Below are positions 1-8,759 of a stretch of DNA of 64,000 nucleotides, piece after piece. This DNA is from Thermoprotei archaeon (GTDB taxonomy: Archaea; Thermoproteota; Thermoprotei; Gearchaeales; WAQG01). Position numbers and translations under genes: made by a program. Where the stretch lies: positions 256,916-320,915 of the forward strand of contig JAVZOV010000003.1 of the NCBI GenBank assembly GCA_038881895.1, in the 5' to 3' direction. The notes beneath the pieces were generated by a model, which ran no database searches, had not been told where the DNA came from, and saw only the letters and a program-made list of their open reading frames with translations. Every line of letters starts with the position of its first letter. The stretch's first letter is position 1.

Positions 1-415
1 TAAGTTTAGCGATCTCTTCGTCATGCCTTTTGAATCCCTCTATCATGTCTTGTCTAAGCTTGGCAATTTCTTCGTCGTGTCTTTTGAATCCCTCTATCAT
101 GTCTTGTCTAAGTTTAGCGATCTCTTCGTCATGCCTTTTGAATCCCTCTATCATGTCTTGTCTAAGCTTGGCAATTTCTTCGTCGTGTCTTTTGAATCCC
201 TCTATCATGTCTTGTCTAAGTTTAGCGATCTCTTCGTCGTGTCTTTTGAAGCGTTTGTTCATATCTCGTCTTAATCTTATGAGCTCTTTATCATGTTTAT
301 CTAACCTCTTTAGTATCTCATGTAAACCTATTAAGCCTGCTACTGCATATCTGAATTCCTTATCCTTTTCTAATGTTTCAATGAGTTTTTTTCTTTCTTC
401 AATCGATAAAACCAT
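1..415 (-). CDS. coiled-coil protein with 18-residue tandem repeats (partial, 3' end outside window)
   Basis: The minus strand is open from an ATG at 413-415 to the window edge, so the C-terminus is missing. The N-terminus contains 'EKDKEFRYAVAGLIGLHEI', a pattern I associate with archaeal coiled-coil/DUF3782-like proteins that often end in a PD-(D/E)XK nuclease fold; that link is from memory. From about residue 57 the protein is an 18-residue unit (RQDMIEGFKRHDEEIAKL) repeated with almost no change, encoded by a 54 bp DNA repeat that fills 1-240. The units are rich in Glu, Lys, Arg and heptad-like, so a long coiled coil is likely. Plus-strand reading frames over the same repeats are shadows. 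Function unknown; the near-identical DNA copies suggest recent expansion and possible length variation. Confidence 0.7.
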   Translation of the reverse strand, partial: MVLSIEERKKLIETLEKDKEFRYAVAGLIGLHEILKRLDKHDKELIRLRRDMNKRFKRHDEEIAKLRQDMIEGFKRHDEEIAKLRQDMIEGFKRHDEEIAKLRQDMIEGFKRHDEEIAKLRQDMIEGFKRHDEEIAKL

Positions 416-786
416 TCACTATCACCAAAAATAATTATAAAATCCGCATATAAAGTTATGGATAAAGTTTAATGCTCTGTCAATTATAAAAGCTTTGATA
501 AAAAATACTTTCGTTTGGAGGTGAAAGGACAGTCAAGCTTATATTGAGAAGATTAAGATTGTTAATCCTAAGGATCAAGAAAAACGTGCTACAAGGAGAA
601 TAAGATTCTTACTGATACAGCATCTCTATTGCTTGTCTATCCGATTAGAGGTTTATCTATCAGTGCTCTCAACCAATGTGAACTTTGCTTTCACCCTTAA
701 TGGCAGCCACGTTTCTCTTAGCTGTCGACAAATATAAGGGAAAAACAAGAAATTTAGTTTGTTGACAATTTATCCCTAAGCTTTAG
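416..786. other. intergenic, nothing recognised
   Basis: No convincing gene. A 57-codon stretch without a start (about 571-735, plus strand) has no recognisable motif. The stretch separates the coiled-coil gene from the 3' end of trpB2. Confidence 0.4.
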
Positions 787-2178
787 TTAAGGGCTGTTTT
801 CACTGAATTTTGGCAAATAGGAAAGATCTATATCTTCTGGTTCATAATCGATAAGTTTTCCTGCTAAATAATCATCGTAAGCTGATAGGTCTAGTAATCC
901 ATGTCCACTCATATTAAATAATATTGTAGGACTTTCACCTTTTCTTGTTGTCTCTTTTGCTATATCTAATACAGCCTTTATTGCATGTGCGCTTTCTGGT
1001 GCAGGGACTAAACCTTCTGATTTAGCAAATAATACAGCGGCATTAAAAACTTCAGTTTGATGATAGGCTATAGCTTTAACGTATCCGAGCTCAGCGAGTA
1101 GGCATAATGATGGTGCTTTCCCGTGATATCTAAGCCCACCTGCATGTATTGGTGGTGTCCTAAATTTATGTCCTACAGTATGCATTTTTATGAGCGGTGT
1201 TAAGCCTGCGGTGTCTCCATAATCGTATGTATAAATACCTCTTGTTATGCTAGGAATTGCTTTTGGCTCAACTGCTATGAAAATTGTATCACTTTTACCT
1301 TTAAGCTTACGTTCCATAAATGGATAAGCTAATCCACTGTAACTACTTCCACCACCTATAGCACCAATTACATAATCGGGATATTCTCCTAAATATTCCA
1401 TTTGTTTTAATACTTCTAATCCAATAACTGTCTGATGCAGTAATACATGATTTAATACTGAACCCAAACTATACTTAGCCATTCCATCACTTTTTATCAC
1501 GGTCTCTATTGATTCACTAATGGCTATCCCTAATGATCCTGGGTGATCTGGCTCGGTGGCTAAAAGTTTACGTCCAAAATCTGTTTGATTACTTGGACTA
1601 GGGAATACTTCAGCTCCATAAAGTTGCATGAGAATTCTTCTATATGGTTTTTGAGTATAGCTACTCCGTGTCATGTATACTCTTATTCTTATGTCAAATA
1701 ACGATCCTGCCAATGATAATGCAGAACCCCACTGCCCAGCACCAGTTTCCGTAACAAGCTTATGCACGTTTTCTTTTGATGCATAATATGCTTGTGCAGC
1801 GGCAGTATTTAATTTATGACTACCTGCAGGCAACGCACCCTCAAATTTATAGTATATTTTAGCAGTTGTACCTATAGCCTCCTCAAAACGTTTTGCTCGC
1901 AGCAATGGTGTTGGTCTACCTACTTCATAATAAATTTTTAAAAGATCTTCAGGTATTGGTATATAATGTTCATTGCTGAATTCTTGCCTAACAACCTCTT
2001 TAGTAAACAATATTTCAAACATTTCAGGTTTTACTATCTCTCCATTTGGTAATCTTGGAGGTGGTAATGGTCTCGGTAAATCAGGAATTATGTTGTAGAA
2101 ATTCGTGGGGACAATTTCTTGAGTTTGTATTGATCTTAGTAGTAGATTATAAGATTTTCTAAGAGGGGTTAAATCCAT
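787..2178 (-). CDS. trpB2: tryptophan synthase beta chain, TrpB2 type
   Basis: 463 residues, the usual length of the long TrpB2 form. It is a PLP enzyme that condenses indole (or uses a related acceptor) with serine to make tryptophan. The long N-terminal extension with a proline-rich stretch, then '[12 protein letters not shown]' (about 87-98) and '[10 protein letters not shown]' with the PLP-binding lysine at about 122, are typical of TrpB2. A glycine-rich phosphate loop '[11 protein letters not shown]' follows mid-protein. It stands alone with no trpA or other trp gene nearby, which is common for TrpB2 and leaves open whether it works as a stand-alone indole-scavenging enzyme. The ATG at 2176-2178 lies about 45 nt below a TATA-like box. 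Confidence 0.93.
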   Translation of the reverse strand: MDLTPLRKSYNLLLRSIQTQEIVPTNFYNIIPDLPRPLPPPRLPNGEIVKPEMFEILFTKEVVRQEFSNEHYIPIPEDLLKIYYEVGRPTPLLRAKRFEEAIGTTAKIYYKFEGALPAGSHKLNTAAAQAYYASKENVHKLVTETGAGQWGSALSLAGSLFDIRIRVYMTRSSYTQKPYRRILMQLYGAEVFPSPSNQTDFGRKLLATEPDHPGSLGIAISESIETVIKSDGMAKYSLGSVLNHVLLHQTVIGLEVLKQMEYLGEYPDYVIGAIGGGSSYSGLAYPFMERKLKGKSDTIFIAVEPKAIPSITRGIYTYDYGDTAGLTPLIKMHTVGHKFRTPPIHAGGLRYHGKAPSLCLLAELGYVKAIAYHQTEVFNAAVLFAKSEGLVPAPESAHAIKAVLDIAKETTRKGESPTILFNMSGHGLLDLSAYDDYLAGKLIDYEPEDIDLSYLPKFSENSP

Positions 2179-2222
2179 TGGCGCATATCAAACCCCACCA
2201 CGAACTAATCTTATCAATCACA

Positions 2223-2232
2223 CCTATATAAA
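2223..2232 (-). promoter_or_regulatory. TATA-like box for trpB2
   Basis: Read on the minus strand this is TTTATATAGG, about 45 nt before the ATG, giving a predicted leader of roughly 20 nt that contains GGTGGGG. A second TATA-like run (GGTATATAAACG) lies at about 2257-2268. Either could be used. The rest of the 2179-2589 gap shows no gene. Confidence 0.45.
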
Positions 2233-2550
2233 CATTGACTAATGATGAGCTAAACAACGTTTATATACCAAAGTACACATTATGAGAGCTTTATCATATG
2301 CTTTAATACTCTTCCTTTTAATCTCCTTAACATTACTCCATTAGCGCTTTTTAAAGAAGTTAGAACTTCATTATTTTCTTAGCTCTCATAATCTCTTACA
2401 AGGTTTCTTGCTTTAACGGTGATGATAGATTAAGTAACACACTCATTGTTTCTAAGGTGGAATGTGATGAAGTGAGGGCCTAAAAGGACAAATGGACAAC
2501 TAACCAATGAGTATCTTAGAATGATGTAATTAAGGTACTATGAGCCATAA

Positions 2551-2559
2551 ATTTATATA
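2551..2559 (+). promoter_or_regulatory. TATA box of the secE-spt5-ribosomal operon
   Basis: ATTTATATA is centred about 35 nt before the secE ATG. Transcription would start about 25 nt downstream, within about 10 nt of the ATG, so the message is nearly leaderless, a common archaeal arrangement. No Shine-Dalgarno is seen before secE. Confidence 0.5.
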
Positions 2560-2589
2560 ATTGGTTTTTAAGTATTTCTTGAAATAGAT

Positions 2590-2859
2590 ATGGGATTAAA
2601 GGATATAATAAACTCTGCAAGGAATATTTTATCGGTTACTGTAAAGCCTACTTGGGATGAGTTTAGTCTTTTGTTTAAGATAGTTTTAGTTGGATTAGTG
2701 ATTGTTGGCCTATATTCTTTTGCGGTTCAGTTAACTGCCCTAGCTTTTGTGAACTTCAGACTTTATTCTTCACCGTATGTCATATGGGGTTTAACAGGTT
2801 TTATTGTCATAGTATATTTCATTGTATACTATAGAGGTAGAAAATCCGGATGGTGGTAA
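2590..2859 (+). CDS. secE: protein translocase subunit SecE/Sss1
   Basis: 89 residues. The amphipathic N-terminus and 'VTVKPTWDEFSLLFKI' followed by a hydrophobic helix (about 28-50) match the SecE/Sss1 subunit of the SecYE translocation channel in the membrane. Archaeal SecE usually has one membrane span and about 60 residues; here a second hydrophobic segment (about 64-82) precedes a basic tail (YRGRKSGWW). It is followed after 3 nt by spt5, the standard archaeal neighbour, and heads the ribosomal protein cluster. The extra span is unusual, but context makes the assignment strong. Confidence 0.8.
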   Translation: MGLKDIINSARNILSVTVKPTWDEFSLLFKIVLVGLVIVGLYSFAVQLTALAFVNFRLYSSPYVIWGLTGFIVIVYFIVYYRGRKSGWW

Positions 2860-2862
2860 TAC

Positions 2863-3393
2863 ATGTCAAATGAGCAAAAACAAGATGACAATAAAAGTCA
2901 AACAACTCAGGAAACCAAACCAATAATTTCTACTAGATTATTTGCGATAAAAGTATCAACAGGACAAGAGCTAGGAACAGCTTTCACAGCAGACCTTAGA
3001 TATTCAAAATCACAAGAATTACAATCGAGTAGTGTTGCATCAGTGTTAGTGTTAAAAGAGGTTCGTTCGTATGTATTTGTTGAGGCTAATAATTCGTTTG
3101 ATGCTGGTAGAATGTTTTATGGATTACGGCATGTAAAAGTAGGTGCACCAACACTCATACCTTATCAGGAAATAGAAACACTCTTGCAAACAAAGATTGC
3201 TGCCAGTTCTATAGAACCAAACTATATAGTAGAAATTATCGCAGGACCGTTTAAAGGAATGAAAGCTAAAGTTGTTAGCGTTGATAAAACAAAGAATGAA
3301 GTAACCGTGACACTTATAGAGAAAGATATTTCGTTTGCATTCCCTCTCACCATGTCCGCTGAATCCGTTAAAATAATAAGCAAGGGTAAGTAA
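2863..3393 (+). CDS. spt5: transcription elongation factor Spt5 (NusG family)
   Basis: 176 residues. After a polar, Gln/Lys-rich N-terminal tail of about 25 residues comes an NGN domain (about 26-105; 'VRSYVFVEANNSFDAGRMF'), then a KOW domain with 'EIIAGPFKGMKAKV' (about 124-150). Archaeal Spt5 binds the RNA polymerase clamp and increases processivity, usually with Spt4. It sits between secE and L11 as in most archaea, 3 nt after secE. The polar N-terminal tail is longer than in many archaeal Spt5 proteins. Confidence 0.92.
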   Translation: MSNEQKQDDNKSQTTQETKPIISTRLFAIKVSTGQELGTAFTADLRYSKSQELQSSSVASVLVLKEVRSYVFVEANNSFDAGRMFYGLRHVKVGAPTLIPYQEIETLLQTKIAASSIEPNYIVEIIAGPFKGMKAKVVSVDKTKNEVTVTLIEKDISFAFPLTMSAESVKIISKGK

Positions 3394-3413
3394 TCATAAA
3401 GAGGTTAGAGAGT

Positions 3414-3914
3414 ATGGCAAATGAGAAGACTTTAAAATTCATAATAGATGGTGGAAAAGCTACAGGCGGTCCACCCATAGGACCAGCCTTAGGACCTTTA
3501 GGAGTTGATGTGATGGATGTAGTAAATACAATAAACAATTTGACAAAAGAATTTGGAGGAATGAAAGTTCCAGTTGAAGTAACCGTAAATTTAGATACAA
3601 AAGAGTTTAAAGTATCAGTAGGAATACCGACAACAGCGGCATTATTACTAAAAGAGCTTAAAGCAGAGAAAGGTGCAGAATCCCCAGCAAAAAACATTGG
3701 AAACTTATCAATAGAACAGGTGATCAAAATTGCAAAAATAAAAATACCAGATATGCTTTCAAAACACCTGAAATCCGCCACTAAAGAAGTATTAGGGACA
3801 TGCTTAAGTCTTGGCATTAAAGTAGAAAATCAAGACCCCAGAGAAGTCATTAAGATGGTTAATGCTGGTAAATTTGATGATTTAATAAAAAAATATGAAG
3901 CTGGTGAGGGTTAA
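3414..3914 (+). CDS. rpl11: large ribosomal subunit protein L11
   Basis: 166 residues. The N-terminus 'LKFIIDGGKATGGPPIGPAL' is the L11 proline-rich signature, and the C-terminal RNA-binding domain carries 'IKIAKIKIPDML' and 'GTCLSLGIKVE'. L11 binds the GTPase-associated centre of 23S rRNA. An AGAGAG sequence precedes the ATG. The stop codon overlaps the L1 start by one base (TAATG), so the two are probably translationally coupled. Confidence 0.97.
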   Translation: MANEKTLKFIIDGGKATGGPPIGPALGPLGVDVMDVVNTINNLTKEFGGMKVPVEVTVNLDTKEFKVSVGIPTTAALLLKELKAEKGAESPAKNIGNLSIEQVIKIAKIKIPDMLSKHLKSATKEVLGTCLSLGIKVENQDPREVIKMVNAGKFDDLIKKYEAGEG

Positions 3915-4585
3915 TGTCATTTGTAAAGAATGAAACATTGATAAAAAACATCAAAGATATGAATAGTAAACTCACAAAAAGAAATTTTAAGCAATCCATA
4001 GAATTAATCATCAACCTAAGAGACGTTGACTTAAAAAAACCAGAGAACAGAATTAGAGAAACAGTACTCTTACCACATGAGATACCCGGTAGAAAAGTAA
4101 AAATATTCATCGCAGCTGAACGTGATGTAGCTATAAAAGCACGTGATGCAGGAGCAGATTTAGTATTAGGAAAAGCCGAATTAGAACAATTATCAGGAAA
4201 CAAAAAAGAACTCAAAAAAATAGCACGCGAATACGACTTCTTCCTAGCACAACCTGACCTAATGCCAACAGTTGGCAGAGTATTAGGACAATACCTCGGG
4301 CCGAGAGGAAAAGCACCAGAAGTACTTCCACCAAATGCTAACATATCTGAAATAATATCGCGATTAAGAAAAAGTGTACGCATAAGACTAAAAGACCAAC
4401 CAGTCATAGGAACAGTTATTGGTAAAGAAGGAATGCCAGATGAACAAATAGCAGAGAACATTAGAGCAGTACTAGCAGCATTAGAAAAAAAGTTTAAATT
4501 CCCACAAAACTTTAGGTCAATCTATATAAAAGGAACTATGAGTGAACCGGTAAAATTTTACATTAAAGAATTCGAAAAGAGGTGA
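3914..4585 (+). CDS. rpl1: large ribosomal subunit protein L1
   Basis: 223 residues, the normal archaeal length. It forms the L1 stalk and binds 23S rRNA; in several archaea it also represses its own mRNA. Signatures are 'RNFKQSIELIINLRDVDLKK' near the N-terminus and 'LGPRGKAPEVLPP' in the second domain. The GAGGTGA that overlaps its stop codon (4580-4585) looks like the ribosome-binding site for the next gene, L10. Confidence 0.97.
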   Translation: MSFVKNETLIKNIKDMNSKLTKRNFKQSIELIINLRDVDLKKPENRIRETVLLPHEIPGRKVKIFIAAERDVAIKARDAGADLVLGKAELEQLSGNKKELKKIAREYDFFLAQPDLMPTVGRVLGQYLGPRGKAPEVLPPNANISEIISRLRKSVRIRLKDQPVIGTVIGKEGMPDEQIAENIRAVLAALEKKFKFPQNFRSIYIKGTMSEPVKFYIKEFEKR

Positions 4586-4591
4586 GAAAAC

Positions 4592-5464
4592 ACGTCATCA
4601 GCAGTAATATTAACAACAGTTAAAGCCCGAGAAAAGAAAGCTAAAATAATCAATGAAATAAAAGAATACATCAAAAAATACAACATAATAGGAATAGGTG
4701 ATCTAACCAACATAGGCTCTCATGAAATACAGCTTCTACGCTCAAAACTAAGAAAGAAAGCACTAATGAAAGTAACAAAAAACACACTATTCAGTATCGC
4801 ATTTACACAAGCAAAATCACAAGAAGAATATGAAAAAATAAAACCATTCCTACAAAGTCAAAACGTCTTCATATTTACAGACATGAACCCATTCGAACTA
4901 AGCTTATTCCTAGAAAGAAACATGGTCTCAAGCGAAGCCAAACCAGGTGATATAGCACCAAATGATATAATAATACCAGCAGGAAACACTGGATTCACAC
5001 CAGGACCAATACTAAGCAAATTCGGGAAATTAAAAATACCAACAAAAATCGAAGAAGGAGCAATAGTAGTAACCAAAGATACAGTAGTAGCAAAACGAGG
5101 CGAGCAAATCAGCAGTGATGCAGTAGAAATACTAAACAAGCTAGGAATAAAACCAATGTTAAAAGGCTTAACGTTAAAAGCAGTATACTTTGACGGATAT
5201 ATCATAACAAAAGAACAACTAAAACTTGACATAGAAAACACTAAGAAACAAATACAGGAAGGTTACATCACAGCACTTAACCTATCCATAAATAGTGCAT
5301 ATCCAACACATGAAACAATAACAGTACTCATTAACATAGCCCACACAAACGCACTTAATCTAGCAATAAATGCAACAATACTTACTAAAGAAACAATACC
5401 ATTATTAATAGCAATCGCTAATACAAAAGCCAACACTCTCTTAAAACTAATACCAAGCTCATAA
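4592..5464 (+). CDS. rpl10: large ribosomal subunit protein L10 (P0), apparent ACG start
   Basis: The acidic stalk base protein that binds L12 dimers. The reading frame open from 4586 encodes an essential L10 N-terminus: helix 'VKAREKKAKIINEIKEYIKK', then 'IGIGDLTNIGSHEIQLLRSK'. No ATG, GTG or TTG occurs in frame until an ATG at 4766, which would delete 58 residues of the fold. GAGGTGA at 4580-4585 lies 6 nt before an ACG at 4592, followed by TCA, so I place the start there; ATA at 4607 is a weaker option. The C-terminus ends '...NTLLKLIPSS' and lacks the acidic tail with the GL-x-x-LFG motif usual in archaeal P0, although L12 next door has it. Confidence 0.85.
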   Translation, partial: TSSAVILTTVKAREKKAKIINEIKEYIKKYNIIGIGDLTNIGSHEIQLLRSKLRKKALMKVTKNTLFSIAFTQAKSQEEYEKIKPFLQSQNVFIFTDMNPFELSLFLERNMVSSEAKPGDIAPNDIIIPAGNTGFTPGPILSKFGKLKIPTKIEEGAIVVTKDTVVAKRGEQISSDAVEILNKLGIKPMLKGLTLKAVYFDGYIITKEQLKLDIENTKKQIQEGYITALNLSINSAYPTHETITVLINIAHTNALNLAINATILTKETIPLLIAIANTKANTLLKLIPSS

Positions 5465-5543
5465 AAACATTCCCTCCTTCAACATTTTTAATACTTCCAT
5501 TTTTAATTGAATAAATATTGTGATCACAAATCAATGCGAAGAA

Positions 5544-5553
5544 TTTAAATTTA
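5544..5553 (+). promoter_or_regulatory. TATA-like box before rpl12
   Basis: TTTAAATTTA lies in the 118 nt gap between L10 and L12, predicting a transcript start near 5574 and a leader of about 10-18 nt. It suggests L12 has its own promoter in addition to read-through. Confidence 0.4.
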
Positions 5554-5582
5554 AGTATATTCTGGAAATATGTAGTTAGGGG

Positions 5583-5918
5583 GTGAATACTATCGAATAC
5601 ATATACGCGAGCCTCTTGTTACATTCAGCTAAAAAGGAGATTAACGAAGAAAACCTAAAAAATGTACTACAAGCTGCTGGTGCAAACATTGATGAAGTCA
5701 GAATAAAGGCTGTTGTGAGCGCCTTAAAAGAAGTAAATATTGATGAAGCTATAAAGGCTGCAGCACCAGTATATGCTGCACCTGTAGCAGCATCAGCAGC
5801 ACCTGCAGCGGTCGAGACTGGAACAAAAGAAGAAAAGAAAGCTGAAAAGAAGGAGGAGAAGAAAGAGGAGGTATCCGAGGAGGCTATGGCCCAGGGATTG
5901 GAAGCACTCTTTGGATAA
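5583..5918 (+). CDS. rpl12: large ribosomal subunit protein L12 (P1)
   Basis: Stalk protein that recruits translational GTPases. The N-terminal dimerisation domain '[20 protein letters not shown]' leads to an Ala-rich hinge, a Lys/Glu run, and the C-terminal motif '[13 protein letters not shown]', which contacts elongation factors. The coordinate uses GTG at 5583 (V-N-T-I-E-Y-I-Y-A). Archaeal L12 normally begins M-E-Y-I-Y-A, which would put the first residue at the ATC codon at 5592, five nt after GGGGTGA at 5580-5586. The GTG would itself lie inside that ribosome-binding sequence. The start is therefore uncertain. Confidence 0.93.
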   Translation: MNTIEYIYASLLLHSAKKEINEENLKNVLQAAGANIDEVRIKAVVSALKEVNIDEAIKAAAPVYAAPVAASAAPAAVETGTKEEKKAEKKEEKKEEVSEEAMAQGLEALFG

Positions 5919-6023
5919 AGAATCTAAGAATAGCATTCAAAGAAATATACGACAACTATTTATTAATCTTTATTTACTTATATCGATTAAGTAGGTCAGT
6001 TATTAATATAGAAGGTGCAATGT

Positions 6024-8759
6024 ATGGAGTTTAGTGTAAAAGAATACGAGATACCGTTTTTTAAAGAAATGGGTTTTGTTAGAAAAAAGTGTCCATCATG
6101 TGGAACATACTTTTGGACATTAGATAAGAATCGTAGAACATGCGGTGAAGCTCCATGTGATCCGTATACTTTTATAGGTAGAAAAAACTTTTCAAAAATC
6201 TACAATTTAAAAGAGATGCGTGATGCATTCTTAAAGTTTTTTAAATCGTATGGTCATAAAATCATTAAACCGTACTCTGTAATTGCGAGATGGCGTGATG
6301 ACCTTTATTTAACAATAGCTAGTATAGCAGTCTTCCAGCCATTTGTAACCAACGGTAGCGTTCCTCCACCAGCCAATCCACTCGTAATATCACAACCATG
6401 CATCAGGTTACTTGATCTTGATCATGTAGGACCAACAGCTGGTAGACACCTATCAATATTTGAAATGGGAGGACACCATGCGTTTAATTATCCTGATAAG
6501 AAAATATACTGGAAAGATGAGACTGTAAGATTCTTTCATCAATTTGTCACCGAAGTACTCGGAATAGACCCAATGGAAATCACATACAAAGAAGGTGTTT
6601 GGGAAGGTGGTGGAAATGCCGGTCCAGACTTTGAAGCCATTTACAGAGGACTTGAAATGGCTACACTTGTTTTTATGCAATACAAAGTAACAGAGGATGG
6701 TCAATACATTGAGATTCCATTAAAAGTTGTTGATACTGGTTATGGTATAGAACGTTTCACATGGATGTCTCAAGGAACACCCAGCGCTTTTCACAGCATA
6801 TACGAAGGCCTACTCACCAAATTACTTTCAAAAGCCAACATCAGCACAGACATAAACCTATTAGAAGAACACGCAAAAAACTCAGCACTATTACTAGGAA
6901 ATAGGTACAGTCCAAAAGATGTAAAAATTATCGTTGCAAAAAAACTAGGTTTAAACATCGAAGAAACCGTTAACACTTTGACAAAAATCGAGTCAATATA
7001 TGCCATTCTTGATCATTCAAAAGCATTATTATTCATGTTATCAGATGGACTAGTACCATCTAACAGTGGAGAAGGATACTTAGGAAGATTACTTGCTAGA
7101 AAAATATTAAGACACATCAGGTATCTAAACCTTGACATAACTTTAAGAGAATTACTTTCATGGCAAATGGATTATTGGCAATCACAATTTCCAAATGTTA
7201 TCAGAAATAAAGATAAAGTGTTAGAAATGTCCGAAATTGAGGAGAAAAAGTACGAAGAGTCTATTTCAAAAGGCATTACTGAAGTAATAAAAACCATAAA
7301 AGAAATAAAGAAATCTAACACTTCATTAGAACTGAACGAACTAATAAAATTATACGACTCTCATGGAATACATCCAGACCTGGTCGCAGAAATAGCAAAG
7401 AAAGAAAACATAACAGTCGAAATACCAAACAACTTTTACTCAATAATCTCTTCAAAACACCTTAAACCTATACCAAAGATTTTAAAAGAACCAGACGTAA
7501 GCAAATTCCCTACAACAAAGGCATTATACTATGATGATCAATATTTACGCAACTTTAAAGCAAAAATAATAGGCATCATTGATAATGGGCTTATTCTTGA
7601 TCAAACAGCGTTTTATCCTGAAGGTGGAGGGCAGATCTCCGACACAGGAATCATTAGAATAGGTGATGAACAAATAAAAATAGTAAGTGTCCAAAAGTAT
7701 GGTCATGGAGTAATAGTACACTACACTGATAAGAAAGAAATCAATAAAAATCTGATTAACCAGGTAGTTGAGGGAACGATCGATTGGGATCGCAGACTAG
7801 CATTAATGCGTCATCATACATCAGTTCACATCATGATAGCCTCAGCGAGAAAAATATTAGGGGACCACGTTTGGCAAGCAGGCTCCTATGTTTCACCAGA
7901 GTATGCTAGATTAGATATAACACACTACAAAAGAATAACAAAAGAAGAAATAGAAAAAATAGAACAGTTAGCAAATAGTATTGTACTTTCTAATATAAAA
8001 GTAACCCCAAAATTCATCGACCGACAAAAAGCCGAGAAGAAGTACGGTTTCACATTATATCAAGGCGGAGTACTGCCTGGTAGTGTAATAAGAATAGTAA
8101 GTATAGGAAACTTTGATCACGAAGCAGATGGAGGAACACACATCAAAAGAACCGGCGAACTAGGACTGATAAAGATCATTAAAGTAGATAAGATCCAAGA
8201 CGGCGTTGAACGATTAATTTTCGTGGCTGGTAAAGAAGCATTAAACAAATTCCGAGAACTTGAAAACACAATTAAAAACATATCATCACAGTTAGAGACA
8301 AGCGAGGATAAAGTACTAGAAAGTATAACAAACATAATGAATGAACTAAAGAACAATAGATCAGAAATAGATAGGCTACGATCAATATATGCAGAAACAG
8401 TCACTAATAACTTATTAAACAATGCAGAGACAATAGGCAAGATAAAATTCATCAGCTTCATAAACCAAAAATTATCAACAGACGACATAATATCAATAGG
8501 CAACGAAATTGTAAAGAAAGATGCCAGCGCGGTCGCAGTCTTGATAACTGGGATCCAAAAAATAAGCGTAGTAGTTATTGTAGGAAAAAACGCAGCAAAC
8601 CTAGGCATCAATGCTGGAGAACTAGCAAAACTCATTGGAAAACATATTAAAGGAGGTGGAGGAGGAAAAACAGAACTAGGCCAAGCAGGTGGAACGGAAT
8701 TCAAAAATATTGATCAAGCCTTAAATAATGTAAGGGAGGTATTAAAGAAATATGTCTGA
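6024..8759 (+). CDS. alaS: alanyl-tRNA synthetase, archaeal type
   Basis: About 911 residues. It charges tRNA-Ala. An N-terminal archaeal Zn-ribbon ('CPSCGTYFWTLDKNRRTC') precedes the class II catalytic core; the second half holds the editing domain with 'HHTSVHIMIAS' (about 597) and ends in an oligomerisation region with 'GGGGGKTELGQAGG'. The start ATG at 6024 has GGTG six nt upstream; a GTG at 6015 is the alternative. In the editing domain the usual zinc ligand in 'CGGTH' is replaced: the sequence reads EADGGTH with Asp at about 702. The last 8 bases overlap leuS. Confidence 0.95.
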   Translation: MEFSVKEYEIPFFKEMGFVRKKCPSCGTYFWTLDKNRRTCGEAPCDPYTFIGRKNFSKIYNLKEMRDAFLKFFKSYGHKIIKPYSVIARWRDDLYLTIASIAVFQPFVTNGSVPPPANPLVISQPCIRLLDLDHVGPTAGRHLSIFEMGGHHAFNYPDKKIYWKDETVRFFHQFVTEVLGIDPMEITYKEGVWEGGGNAGPDFEAIYRGLEMATLVFMQYKVTEDGQYIEIPLKVVDTGYGIERFTWMSQGTPSAFHSIYEGLLTKLLSKANISTDINLLEEHAKNSALLLGNRYSPKDVKIIVAKKLGLNIEETVNTLTKIESIYAILDHSKALLFMLSDGLVPSNSGEGYLGRLLARKILRHIRYLNLDITLRELLSWQMDYWQSQFPNVIRNKDKVLEMSEIEEKKYEESISKGITEVIKTIKEIKKSNTSLELNELIKLYDSHGIHPDLVAEIAKKENITVEIPNNFYSIISSKHLKPIPKILKEPDVSKFPTTKALYYDDQYLRNFKAKIIGIIDNGLILDQTAFYPEGGGQISDTGIIRIGDEQIKIVSVQKYGHGVIVHYTDKKEINKNLINQVVEGTIDWDRRLALMRHHTSVHIMIASARKILGDHVWQAGSYVSPEYARLDITHYKRITKEEIEKIEQLANSIVLSNIKVTPKFIDRQKAEKKYGFTLYQGGVLPGSVIRIVSIGNFDHEADGGTHIKRTGELGLIKIIKVDKIQDGVERLIFVAGKEALNKFRELENTIKNISSQLETSEDKVLESITNIMNELKNNRSEIDRLRSIYAETVTNNLLNNAETIGKIKFISFINQKLSTDDIISIGNEIVKKDASAVAVLITGIQKISVVVIVGKNAANLGINAGELAKLIGKHIKGGGGGKTELGQAGGTEFKNIDQALNNVREVLKKYV

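Noticed and set aside
1-300. Possible CRISPR array from regularly repeated 54 bp units
   Set aside because: Units are contiguous without unique spacers and are in frame with a minus-strand protein, so they are coding repeats.
23-434. Plus-strand open frames over the repeats
   Set aside because: They are shadows of the repetitive minus-strand gene; composition (runs of F, S, L, C) is not protein-like and no start signals exist.
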